Shown in pieces: positions 34,901-45,956 of a stretch of DNA of 64,000 nt. The DNA comes from Poa pratensis. Lineage: Eukaryota; Streptophyta; Magnoliopsida; Poales; Poaceae. The notes below the pieces were generated by a model. That model was not told the DNA's origin. It did no database searches and saw only the letters and a program-made list of their open reading frames with translations. Position numbers and translations under genes: made by a program. Position 1 is the stretch's first letter. Every line of letters begins with the position of its first letter. The stretch spans positions 138,966,687 through 139,030,686 of the forward strand of contig CAMZMU010000041.1 in assembly GCA_947311845.1 (NCBI GenBank), read 5' to 3'.

Positions 34901-37900
34901 TGAACTTGAGAATACTACCTTGTTAATCATGTTCCATTGTCCTACGAAAGGATCGCATACTTTATCTCGTCCAGTGTCGTGATATTTAAGCTAATAATAG
35001 GAGAAATACGGAAGAGGTCAGATGAATGCAAACAGTAACAGTAATACTCGTTTCTAAGTTTTAGGGCAATTACCCTTGGTGCAGGAAGTACACGAGCATC
35101 GACCAAAGCAAGTTGGTTCGTCACTTTCATGCCAAATTCCTTCGAATAGTGGTCATTGCTATAATCATTCCTGTTAACAGTCTGCAAAGATAGAAGATCA
35201 GATCATATATCTTTAAACCAAATGAATACAAATACTTGTACATATGATTAACACAAAACACAAAATTGTGCACTTCTTTGCCAATAAAACACAAAATTGC
35301 ACACTTGAGGTACCAAAGTAAATGAGACCAAAGTGCTGAATTACATCTAAAATACTGTTCTCCCTTTGTTGCGGACGTTTACATGTCATCTTTAGTATGC
35401 CTGTAACTTGGCGTTCATTCAGCTTTCTAGAATACCGCTGTCCTTCGACAATGCTGCAAACCTGAAGATAACATATGACAATGAATTCACTGCCAAAATG
35501 ACCAATTTGATGAAGACCAATCCTGAATCCTTAATCCTTAATATATATAGTATTCTTTCAAAGATAAACATCAGATAGATTGAAACTACCTCCACAGGCA
35601 AATATATCGGTTTGCTATCACTGCCAGCTTGAAGGCATGGCCAATTAGTATATTTCAATGAGTAATTGTACTGCTTCTTGAAATACTGGACAACCGAGGT
35701 GCGCATCCCATCCTGATCAAAGCTGTAGAAGCAAATATAAGCATTTTGATTGACATTACGATGTATTCCATTGAGAAATGAAAATCGGAGCAGGGAGCTC
35801 CTTAATTCGAAAAAGGACGAGGATGTATCGGTGTGGTTAACATGAAATACAACGTGAGGAAAGAGCATAAAGAAAACAGGGTATAAAAGTGAACAATATG
35901 TACGTTAACTCCTTCAATGGAGCTGAGCTCATCCCAGTAATCTTGTAACGGATTTTTTTATCTGTCCGATGAGTGGCCACAACCCGGACACCTCTAAGGG
36001 CTTTCTTTAGCTACGAAGCATTAAAAAAATGCAGGAGTTAGGCAAACACAAGAAAAAAATCAACATGAACAAAATTCTACGACCATTGGTACCTTAAGAC
36101 GATCCTGATCAGACAGCCTTGAAGGATCTCGCATGTTCAAATATTCGACTGCAAAGTCCATCACTGGTTGGGCCTTGTAAAATGATGTTGCCGAAATATC
36201 TGAGATCATAATTTTCAACAACAAATGTCAAGGACTGAATTTCTTTCAAAGAGGCAAAAAAAAGTGGAAAACATATATTTTTTAATTAAGAACATTTTAT
36301 GTACCATACCAATGTTTAACGACAATCCCATCTGTGTAGGGCGGAGGCTTTGGTAATACCCCCTCCAGCATTCGACACCATTGCCAATCGGACCACCATG
36401 TTCAAATGACTGAGAGAAAAATGATCTTGAGATTGATAAGTACCTAGCAAGCAAAACTCTCGATTATAAATATTTAAAAGAAAATAGGGATGATAGACAC
36501 TTTTCTACTCCATATGAGAAAAATGTCAGTATCTATGGATTATTACTTTTCTGTGGGGCGCTCCCTTAGAGCGATGTCTAGTGCTTGGATAGTGTCCTGT
36601 GGCAACTCCATGTGCCTACCAGACAAGAACTGCCGAAGATTGTACAGATCCAGATTTGAGGCATGCTGTATAGTCACCTTGTATTCCTCCTCCCTACAAC
36701 ACAACAACTAGTACTACATAAAACCAATACATGAACAAATAGTGATGGCTAAAACAAAAGGTGGAAGGTAATCATCGTACCTGTTCCTAGCAGCATTAGC
36801 AAGTTTGACAACAAATTCTTTGTTCTTGAACGGTAGGGCACCAGCGGTATATATGTTCTTTCTTCCATCATAAACTGGCAATCTACCATCCAAGTATTGT
36901 TTGTTCAGCCTAACAAGTTCATTGATAATTGATCTGTTCCGATCTCGTGACCTTGTTTCTGGATAAATTGCCACCTATGCAACAGATAGCCAATTAGAAA
37001 TTCACCATAAGTAATGCAATCGTGTGAGTACTCATAAGACTTCTGAATGTGCAAGACTGAAACAAGACACACCTTACGATTCCCATGAAATTTGTTATTT
37101 GTAAACTGCCTGATTTGGTTACAAAAATGAAATTACTATTGTTTGGGTTAGCTTTGACATAAATTTGTGTTTGCTTATATTGACCCAAATCAAATGAATG
37201 GTTAATCATACAGCCTCGAGCGAATTAAATGGACAAGATCAACCCACCAAGCGGACAGACAGAAATTATTTACAGGGAACGACAGCATGCATGTAAAAAG
37301 AACATGCAACAGAGATACAGGCGAGAAGTTTTAGAACACACGTACATCGTAGTGGCAGATATCCTGGTCGGCGACTTGCACCAGAAAATGGTTGGCGCGA
37401 ACCCTGCACTTCCTCCCGACGGTCCCGAATCCGGGCCGCGCCGGGAACTTCTCCGCCCTGCTCGACACCGGCTGCAGACTGCCAGGCGACGCCACCACCG
37501 CCTGAGATTGCTGCGGCTTTCTCTGCCCTTCCACTGCCGCCGGGGCCGGGACCGAGGACGACGACGGCCTCTCGTCCGCCTTCGGCAGCACCATCTTCCT
37601 CTCCATCTCGGCAGCCAGCACCTCCGCCGCCGCCGTCGGCGCCGCCACTTGCCCGCCGGGACGGGAAAGCACAGCGCCACCGTACTGCGCGCCGTGCTCC
37701 TGTACCACGCCCACTGCACCTCGCCCGCCGGGTGCAGGTTGCGAGGCCGAGGGTTGGGCTTGGACGGCACCGCCACCGCGGCCTCGGCCTCTCGCCGCGT
37801 CATCGCGATGGCCACCGCGCTCGCCGCCTCGGCCTTGCCCGCGACCATCACCTCCGCGTCCGCCCTGTTCACCGCCGCGGCCGCGGGACGCGTGGCCGTG

Positions 37901-38056
37901 TCCCCCGCGCTCGGCCGCGACCTTCCCGCCGGGGCCCCTCCCTCGACCGCCTCCACCACCACCACGGCCGCGGCCTCCTTCATTCCCTCCGGACGTCTCG
38001 CCGCCGCGGCCGTGGCCGCCGCGCCTGCCGCCTCCCCCTCCACCGCGCGAAGCCAT
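31949..38056 (-). CDS. AGO: Argonaute protein, AGO1/5/10 clade (nearest AGO5/MEL1/AGO12 group), 22 exons
   Basis: Exons: 37346-38056, 36781-36974, 36547-36693, 36310-36443, 36093-36199, 35904-36010, 35590-35722, 35345-35461, 35074-35181, 34919-34990, 34476-34598, 34208-34382, 34000-34121, 33789-33926, 33302-33441, 33165-33227, 33024-33087, 32788-32923, 32599-32672, 32377-32471, 32244-32275, 31949-32124. All introns are GT-AG and the frame is intact, giving 1055 residues. Residues 1-130 are Gly/Arg-rich ([14 protein letters not shown]); the N domain starts near [10 protein letters not shown] (207), PAZ about 396-510, MID about 610-755, PIWI about 760-1015. The slicer tetrad is complete: D780 (FGADVTHP), E821, D865 (YRDGVSEGQ), H1005 (PPAYYAHL). 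The C-terminus is the usual MFYC. It should load small RNAs and cleave or silence targets. The start at 38056 is preferred by its MASRGG sequence, but an in-frame ATG lies upstream at 38158. The orthologue within the clade is uncertain. Confidence 0.95.
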
Positions 38057-38130
38057 GGCAAGATCGTGCCCGAGGCCGCGGCGGACAGAGATCCAGTGCC
38101 TCGCCTCTGTCAAGGCACGCTGTGCCTCGC

Positions 38131-38232
38131 GGCACTGGATCCACCGTTCGCAGCCCATCCGACGACCACAAGCGGTCAACGCGATTTGGACCAGCTCAAC
38201 TCATCCCCTTCCTCCGTTTCTGACGGGAGCGA
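38131..38232. repeat. Inverted repeat upstream of Argonaute, proximal arm
   Basis: Pairs with 38706-38810. The core GTCGGATGGGCTGCGAACGG continuing to the GTGCCGC end is identical in both arms; the rest is about 80% similar. This arm overlaps the Argonaute 5' leader and the alternative in-frame ATG at 38158. Confidence 0.8.
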
Positions 38233-39832
38233 CAGGCAAAACGCGGGAAACGAGTGCACAGCGACGGACTCGCGCGCGGGAACTGCCGTGGAGTGGAGCT
38301 GTGCCGCCATGGGATCTCCGGCGGAGGCCACTGGATAAACGGCGCGGCCATAGTCTAGTTAACTGAATGTTATCCCTTGTGCAGATGCTTCTCCTGCCTC
38401 GCTGCTGCTAGCTCCATAGCCCGTGGCCGTCGGAGCGGGCCGTCAGATGGAGCGTAGGAGGACGGCGGCGGCGGGCGGAGGGGCCGTCGGGACCAGGCAG
38501 CGGTCGGATGGGAGGCAGACGGGGCAGCCGGAGGTGGGCGGATGGGAGGCGGCGGAGCAGCCGTTTCCTCGTGTCGACGCCGACGGAGCTCACTCTGGAG
38601 GAGAAGACCAGCAGAGCGACGGCGGACCAGCGGCGGCGGCTCGTTCTCTTTCTTGCAGCGCGGCGGCGGACCAGGCCGACCAGCAGCGCTCGCTTCTTCA
38701 GTTGCGTCGCGCTCGTGAGAAACAGAGGAAGGAGAGGAGCGGACCGGGTCCAATTCCCGTTGACTGCTCGTGGCCGTCGGATGGGCTGCGAACGGTGGAT
38801 CCAGTGCCGCCGCGCCTGCCGCCTCCCCCTCCCCTATGCGACGGTGCAGCATGAAGAAATCCATGGTTTAGCTGTGTTTAAGAGGTGATTATGTGCCTAA
38901 TTACTCTCAATTATCCAATCCGGCCCCCTTATGTGGAAATTATCACTGCCATCCTGCCTCCGCCCCTGGGGCAATGATGATAAATTACCGGGACGCGTGG
39001 AGGCGCTGCAAATACGACAGAGTGGAGCGTTTTGAACCGGCTACAGCGAGACGCCTGTGGTGAGTTCGTCAATCTCAAGATTTGACCCGCCGGATCAGTC
39101 TCTCGGAGATGATCATAGGGGTAGGCTGTGCGTGCGTGCATTCATAGGGGTGAGTGTGTGCATGTGTATGTGAGCGTCTGTGTTTATACTGTGTTTCGAA
39201 AAAAAACCTGCTCCGTGCTCAGTACATTGTACATTGGCTACACGTACATGAGTCGTACTCTACGACGTGCAATAGACACGTCTCCATGCTCCGTCTCTTT
39301 TCTTTGCTGAAAAGTACATCTCTACTTCGCCAGTCTAGAAAATGTAATGTTTCTATGATTTGTAACATTTAATGAATGATTTGTGTTGTCTATGATTTTC
39401 TAAATGGATAGTTTTTGAAAATAATAATATCCATAGGGCATTTGATTGACAGGTTTAGTGCGAAGGTTTGCAATTTAGTGTTGCCAATCATCATAAAAGC
39501 ATTACCTTACAAAAGCGTAAGTACTGATAGTGCGGAGATTTATTAACTTAAAAAATGGGTAGAGATACAAAACTTCCACAAAATGCCAAGGAAGAGTATT
39601 TATGTAGCATAAATCAATAATTATCTTGAAATCATGTTATAGTAGCATTTTAACCCTAATTACTCTTGTGTAAGTATGTCATTGGTTAAACTAATCTCTG
39701 TGCAACGACCTCTCATACAGTGAACTATGGGACTGCTCATACGCGAGTATTGTGTTGGGAGTTCTATATTCAAGAGAAAATTGGGTACAAAAAAACATGA
39801 ATTATAGTAGTCTAATTAGGGTCATTTCGCGC
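38233..39832. other. Argonaute upstream region
   Basis: GC-rich to about 38870, with frames open on both strands because of composition, then AT-rich. Should include the Argonaute promoter; I found no clear TATA box. No other gene recognised. Confidence 0.4.
38706..38810. repeat. Inverted repeat upstream of Argonaute, distal arm
   Basis: Inverted copy of 38131-38232, separated from it by about 470 bases. Directly after it (38810-38832), CGCGCCTGCCGCCTCCCCC repeats, in direct orientation, sequence from the first codons of Argonaute near 38024-38043. The arm is thus a chimera of an inverted leader copy and a direct coding copy. Confidence 0.75.
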
Positions 39833-39859
39833 GGGGGGGGGGGGGGGGGGGGGGGGGGG
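39833..39859. repeat. Poly(G) tract, 27 bases
   Basis: Uninterrupted run of 27 G. A second run of the same length lies at 63936-63962. Confidence 0.95.
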
Positions 39860-41209
39860 ATTGCCCCTCCCCATACGGTAAGAATGTTTCTATTGCCGTG
39901 GAATCAAGTGGATTGGGTGTTACGGGTGTTTTCACGAAACCCCTTCTGGTTTATACTCAGTAATCCCACCTAAAACTCATGTGCCAAACGGGGCCTAATG
40001 GAAAAACATGCCAATAGCTCACATCCACACTCCATCCATGTGCCTCGCCACAGTCCGGTCACACCATTCTCAGTGAGTATCTCTATTCCAGTATTTCTGA
40101 TATCAATAATAAGAACAAATTAATCAAGATGATTGGATCAAACGACTACCAATTTGGAAAGTATGAAAGAGAATAGAAGATGGAAAAACATATATTCACT
40201 TCCATTCCTTCTTGCCAATTTTTGCATGAACACATGTTTTTTGAAAGAATAAAGTCGCGACCCACATATTACACTCAGTGTATAATTTTTTTCCACTTAA
40301 ATTAAGTTTAAATCTTTATCAATCCAGTGCATTGATAGACACACTTCCTTCCTCGGCCAGTTCACCCTCACACGCACTACAAATTGGTGAGGCGAACACG
40401 ACATCTTGCAGTGGTGCACGGCGCACACGGGTCTGCTGCAGGTAAAAACATTTCAAACTTTTTTCTTGCGGGAATGTTGCACAGCGCACAAGAGTCCTAC
40501 CATTGGTCACCCATCTCGTTCCTCCTATCATGCCATTGCGCCTGCGAGTAGGTAGGGCCGAGGAGAAACCGAAGAAGAGCATGCTAGGAGAGGAACGCGT
40601 GAAATTTGACCAATTTAACATTTTTTGAACTTTTAAGATAAACTGAATTGAATTTAATAAACAATCATGATCTAACTCTTTTTCACGGCGCCCACACCTG
40701 TGCGCCATACTAGAGTATATGACGCCCCTGTCAAAAGCGCCATGCCACGTCACGTCAACGTAGCGGGACCCATAATTTTTTTGCATGACGGAAATATATT
40801 AGCAAACTTTTTGTAGCTAACAGAACAATGATACATGTCAAGGAAAGAACTGTGGAAAAGAACATGAATTTGAAAAAATGACTTCCTGATTTTGTTCCTC
40901 AACCGACTCGATTTGCTCCTCTTCCTGTGCATCGATGGGCGTTTTGAGCCCTTATCAGCGATTACCTATGCCCGGAGATTTGCCAATTGCACGCTTTAAA
41001 CTGATCCAAAGGGAGTTGGACCTGTTGACCCTATTTTCAAGTAGTTTTTTAAACACACTTTCTTATTTAAAGTTTTTAAGCATTATACCCAGCCTCTGCA
41101 TAACCAAGACCATTAGCAAAAGGTACGTAAAAAACAAAATAAAAATAAAAGGCGAAAACAAATAATCATCAAGAAATTGTATATTGCCTAAGGTACTAGG
41201 GGGCATCCT
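39860..41209. other. Intergenic sequence, nothing firmly recognised
   Basis: No supported gene. Short GCGCCATA / GCGCCATG phrases near 40685-40745 hint at old transposon ends but do not define an element. Confidence 0.35.
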
Positions 41210-42560
41210 TCATCTAGTATAAACAATGACAATGTTAGCATTCTTTTTGCTCTTCCCATAATGACGCTTGTCAAAACGGTTAGGGAAATTCGTAGCCAAG
41301 TGTTCATAATCATCGCAAACATGGCAGACTCTTTTTTTCCTACGAGTCTTCTTCTTGAAGTTTGGTAAACCGTGAGGCCTAATTCTTACCATCAAATTTC
41401 CATTGCACCCAGACTTGTTTTTGTTCTTGAACTTTTGGGGTTGAAAGTTATATTTGTATCAGTTTGGCAATGAAACTCCCTTAACACATCGAGCACGTTT
41501 GTCTTTTCCTCTTGCCTTTTCTTCCACATACACAATGAGACCCGTAACGCAAAATGTTATAAACGATAGCAAAGAAACGACGAAGTGCGGAACGATCAAA
41601 CCAATGGGGACACGAGATTTTAACGTGGAAAACCCTCCAACAATGGAGGAGAAAAAACCACGGGCGCCAGCCAGCAATACTTCACTATATCGGGTGAGGT
41701 TACAAACGCTGTGGGTTTACAATGTATGGCTTACCCAACCGGCGGCTTACAAGATGAATATATGGTGGCATAAAACCCTAGGTCGGCTACAGTCCGACCC
41801 GAAAACGATTCGTACCGTACAAGTTGGCCTCCTTCGTCACAAGTTGGCTTTCATCAGTATAAACGAATTTGGATCACCATAAAACAACACAAAACTCATG
41901 TCTCTTATGCTTGACAGAGGTTGCAAAATCCCTCCACAAGGGAAAAAAGCTTAGCAATGATGCCTCTCGCAATATTTTTGTCCAATAAAACACACATAAA
42001 TTTCTCAAATTTCTTACCAATGGATTGTATCTTATGAGCCTGCAGATGTTTCAAAATTCCTCCACAATGGAAAAGGCTTAGAAGTGATGTCTCTCGCAAT
42101 AAATTTGTCCAATAACACACACATGAATTGCTCAAATTTCTTAGCAGTGGATTGTATCTCATGAGCCTGTTCAACGAAGAGTGCTCATCAGTCATCTTGT
42201 AGTCGTAAAATTTCTCCAAGTCATACAATTCAGTACATGCGTGTGAGATCACAAACTTTTCCTCGAGCGCATCCAAAGTTTAAAATAGCGAGCTATGACA
42301 TATAGCGGCAGCCTCAAAATTAGCTAAATCAAGGCTATAGCGCCCCTAAATGGTGCTATATGCCGCTAAATTAGCTAAATTGTACGTAGACACCATTTAG
42401 CGCGACTCTCCTAAAAACGCTATAGCGCCGCTATAGCCGCTATTTTAAACTATGAGCGCATCCCACATGTCCTTGCCCTAGTGATGGACAAATACGAGTC
42501 AACAATGTTCTCGCCAACAACGTTGAGAATATCATGAGGGTTTCCGCTTAATGAAATGTT
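41210..42560 (-). pseudogene. Decayed Copia gag
   Basis: On the minus strand the remnants read in order MWDALEEKF (split by a MITE), VISHACTELYDLEKFYDYKM (42170-42270), two tandem 120-bp versions of the IQSIGKKFEKFMCVLLDK region (41930-42170), and, after about 450 unrelated bases, a zinc-knuckle remnant CHVCDDYEHLATNF (41280-41340) in which the last Cys is lost. This matches the UBN2/gag region of Copia retrotransposons. Multiple frameshifts and stops make it non-functional. The 41441-41890 interruption may be another insertion, but its ends are not defined. Confidence 0.7.
42275..42453. mobile_element. MITE in the Copia gag, 10-bp TSD GAGCGCATCC
   Basis: 179 bp with termini AGTTTAAAATAGCG and, inverted, AGTTTAAAATAGCGG, flanked by exact GAGCGCATCC (42265-42274 and 42454-42463). 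Removing it restores the WDALEEKF reading of the gag. A 9-10-bp duplication points to a Mutator-like MITE. Internal GCTATAGCGC phrases recur. Confidence 0.85.
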
Positions 42561-43179
42561 TTCTCCTTTGTGGGAGTAAGTTCTCCTTCAGGCTTGTCTT
42601 TGGTCGCGTGAAAGCAGTCGATGGTTGTAAACCAGAGAGTTACTCTTGCATGCCATCTCTTATAATGCAAAACCTTAAAAGAAGGGGACATCAGTGAAGC
42701 AGCAAATCCAATTGGGAAAATTTGCAAATACAAGGTTTTTGGATTGTTGCAAATATAAATACTTTTCCGTAGAAAAATTGATTTCCTCTCCAATTTAATT
42801 GATATGTTACATGCTTGTGTGTTCCTACATTACTAAACATGTCTGCAGAGTGAATCAGAGACATGAGAAACCTTCAAGAGACAGCTGATCAGCCGCAACG
42901 CAATGCTTTGTGCACACACGAGAAGGGGCGTTTGTCAAGTCTCAAAATTAAGGAAGAAGAAAATACTCGAGTTGATGCTAGGGGGTCTTCTAGGGAGATG
43001 GAGGAATGATGTTACGAGTGGTGAAGATCAATATGTCTACTAGAGGGGAGAAGATCTGGTTTGGTGTTGGAATACTGCGGGTGATAAAAACGGTTACTTT
43101 ACCATGTGGGAATAGCTGACATGAGAGTTTGGCCTTGAAAATTTGAATGTTGTTGTAGCTCTGCTGCTTTTATTTTTAC

Positions 43180-44670
43180 TGGTGATTGGATGCACAAGTT
43201 TCAGATGAGGAAAATGCTTTTCTTAACCTTACAATGACGAAGAAATGTAGAAAGCGGTTTTCCAAATGGAACAAAACAAGGCCCCCGTCCGTATGGCTTT
43301 ACAGCTTTCAGGATATCATTAAAATGGACCTTTTAGATTTGTTTGACTTCCTTCATGCCAGACAAGTAAAGTTATTTCGTCTAAAATTTGGTGAAATAAT
43401 TTTGTATAAATTTAGCATAAAGGATCCAACAAGACAGGTGTATCTATCCTCTAAATGTTAGCTTCAAATTTTTCACTAAAATGGCAACCATTAGACTAAA
43501 TTCGGTGGCGGCCTACACAAACAACATACATGCAAGGAAGTAAGCATAGCAATGGGGCGGGTTTGGATGGATATACCATGTCCAGATACAAATCCATGTC
43601 CATCAGCCTCACTATGGCTTGCCCACGAAAGTATCCATCGGCATGGATGTTGCACCTTATCCAAACCCGCTGGATACCGGGTATCCATGCATATTCATGG
43701 GTTTACGCCCTATGGTTCATCGTAACAACAGCACTACACGGGCATTTAAGCACTCCACCGCCATTTCAACAACAATATCAACACCATTTTAGGATTTCAG
43801 CGCTGATATTTCACCATAAGAGTAGCACTACAACAACATTTTCAGCACTTCACTAGCATCTTCTAGGTTCCATGCGAGGAGGAGGAGGGGAGGCATCGGT
43901 CTCGGTCAATTTGAGACTTTGAGGAGACGAGGAGGAGTCGAGGCGGCTGGAGCGCTAATGTGTATGTGGCTGAGGGAACAGTTTAGGGTTAGCAATTAGG
44001 TGTAACGTTGGGTGAATTGGGCCTTGGTTGAGTTTAGCCTCAAGGACACGGAGATATGGCCTAGGAAAAAATCACATATCTTGCTGGCCGCACATATTGG
44101 TCGGGTATCCATTGGATATACACGGGGCAAAACAATTGCTCATGCCCAACCCATTAGTTAGCGGATATCTGCCCCATGAAATCCATGCACGTAACCCGCC
44201 CTCTATACCCTTGGCCACCGGGCCAGATATCCATGGATAACCGGATCCATGAATAAAATTGGCATCCTTAAAAGGAAGTGACATTCTTGATGGAGTGGTT
44301 ATCCTACGTGAAACGGTCCCGAGTTACACCAGATAATATTAAATGGGATGATTCTAAATATTAATTACGAAAAGGCCTATGACAAAATCAAATGGTCTTT
44401 TTTCAACAACTATGAGAATGAAATGATTCCATGAGGAAAGGCGTGCTTTGATTCATAATTTCGTTTATAGAGGTAGTGTGCCATCAAAATCATTGATGAT
44501 ATGGAAGTACAAAATGTGTCTTTTGTATTCATCAAGATGAGACAATTAAACACTTATTTTTCCAACACAAGTGTGCTCTTTCTGTATGGTCAGTCATACA
44601 AGTAGCTTCTAACTTTTACACAACAGTAGTGTTACGAACGTTTTTGGCAACTGGTCACGTGATACTGATC
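43180..44670 (+). pseudogene. Decayed LINE ORF2 (RT and zf-RVT remnants)
   Basis: Plus-strand remnants in order: MDLLDLFDFLHARQVKLFRL and FGEIILYKF (43330-43420), SILDGVVI-like sequence (44275-44310), INYEKAYDKIKWSFFQQL (44360-44420) from the reverse transcriptase core, and CVFCIHQDETIKHLFFQ with SVWSVIQVASNFY (44515-44620) from the zf-RVT domain. Stops and frame changes abound. It is interrupted by a hAT-like element at 43542-44271. Confidence 0.65.
43542..44271. mobile_element. hAT-like non-autonomous element, 8-bp TSD AAGGAAGT
   Basis: About 730 bp flanked by AAGGAAGT (43534-43541 and 44272-44279), an 8-bp duplication typical of hAT. Ends read AAGCATAGCAAT and, inverted, AAGGATGCCAAT; subterminal phrases such as GGATACCGGGTATCCATG and ATATCCATGGATAACC are palindromic. 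It lies within the decayed LINE RT, whose reading continues on both sides. The outermost one or two bases are uncertain. Confidence 0.75.
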
Positions 44671-45591
44671 ATATAAGTATAGAATTCTTGGGTCTGTTTG
44701 TTTGAGTTGCTGTTGTTGAGAAGCAGTTGTAGCTGGTGAACTGTTAGAAAACAGCTGTGGGAAGCAACTGCTGAAAGCAGATATTTGTTGTTTCACGGGA
44801 TTGCTTTTGACGGCTATTGTTGTTGGTTCGAAGGATGAAATGACTGAAATGTCCATGAATACTTAAGAAGTTATATAAATGCTGATTCGAAACGAATTAA
44901 CTTATGGGTCTTTGTTGCTGATTAACGTGTAATAAATAATTTACAGATCAAGTGTAAAACTAATGAATTATCTGAAATATCATCAGAGTAACGAGAACAT
45001 GTATTTTTTGCAGATTAGTCACTAAAACTAAAATATATATATAAATACATAAGAATATACACACTAAATAATTTATCAAATATTGCTTTTTATGCATCAA
45101 CGAGACAGAGACTGGAAGTTCGTCAACCACTGGTTCAACAAGAAGAGCCTAAATGCATACATACATACATATGTATGATAAGATCTATTCATACATGTCC
45201 GCTGAAACACAAAGTTACAACACCAAATTTGTGCAAAGTGGCGAGATTCATCTACCAGTAAAAGTAAATTTCAAACCGTCGACCGAGTGTTGTGAATTTG
45301 ACAAAATTTATCTAAAAAGTGCAAACTTGGTCCAAAACTAAGAAGATACAGTCCACAAAACTAAAAAACGATCACGGAAATGGAACCTAATCGTCAACAC
45401 GCACATATTTTGTGTACAATTTATATCAGATCAAAATATATTTATGTGAGATGGAGTATGTCTTGACATGTACAGTAGACTCCCATGCTAAGCATTATCT
45501 TCTATCTCTAAATAGGGAACCCCACTAACTGATTTTCCAGCCTCCTGGTGCGTCCACGTCACCCCCTAAACTGCCCAGCGAATACCTCGCT
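44671..45591. other. Intergenic AT-rich sequence
   Basis: No gene recognised. GGGTCTGTTTGTTTGAGTTG near 44691 resembles one end of a MITE, but the partner end was not found. Confidence 0.35.
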
Positions 45592-45606
45592 AATATTTAA
45601 CGTCGT

Positions 45607-45756
45607 GAGAACAGGTCGTCGACCTGGTGGCTAGCGTTGCGAGTGCGCACGCTGCCCGCCCGAGTTCGAGCCTTGGGCTCGGAAGGTGCTCATGCGGAGT
45701 TTCTCCTATAAAAAATGCCATCGGGTGCTAGTGCCTGGGATGGTCTCATTTTTTTT
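45607..45756 (+). mobile_element. tRNA-derived SINE with 15-bp target duplication
   Basis: The 150-bp unit holds an RNA polymerase III A box (GGTGGCTAGCG, about 45622) and B box (GAGTTCGAGCC, about 45662), then a tRNA-unrelated tail and ends in T8. Direct repeats AATATTTAACGTCGT (45592-45606) and AATATTTCACGTCGT (45757-45771) flank it, 14 of 15 identical. It would be transcribed by Pol III and mobilised by a LINE. T-ending tails are known for plant SINEs such as Au; the family is not assigned. Confidence 0.85.
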
Positions 45757-45956
45757 AATATTTCACGTCGTACCGTTGTTTATCGTTCGCGCGTCGATTA
45801 GAGGCCCATCCGCCCATATATGGGCTCCCTCTCCCTGCTTCCCATTGGACCGGGACTGAAGAAGCTGCCGCTCTTGGGCTTTCGCTCCTTGGGCTGGTAG
45901 ACACGGTCCTCTTCTCCTCTATACTCGGTCACGCCACATCGGTCGCCCTTAATTAA

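Noticed and set aside
37229..38338. 369-codon plus-strand frame
   Set aside because: Antisense of Argonaute exon 1, whose Gly/Arg-rich codons leave the opposite strand open.
38370..38864. Possible gene upstream of Argonaute
   Set aside because: Frames open on both strands in a GC-rich region built partly from duplicated Argonaute leader; no domain.
41441..41890. Complete LTR or TRIM inside the Copia gag
   Set aside because: The interruption is real, but I found neither clean TG...CA ends nor a target duplication.
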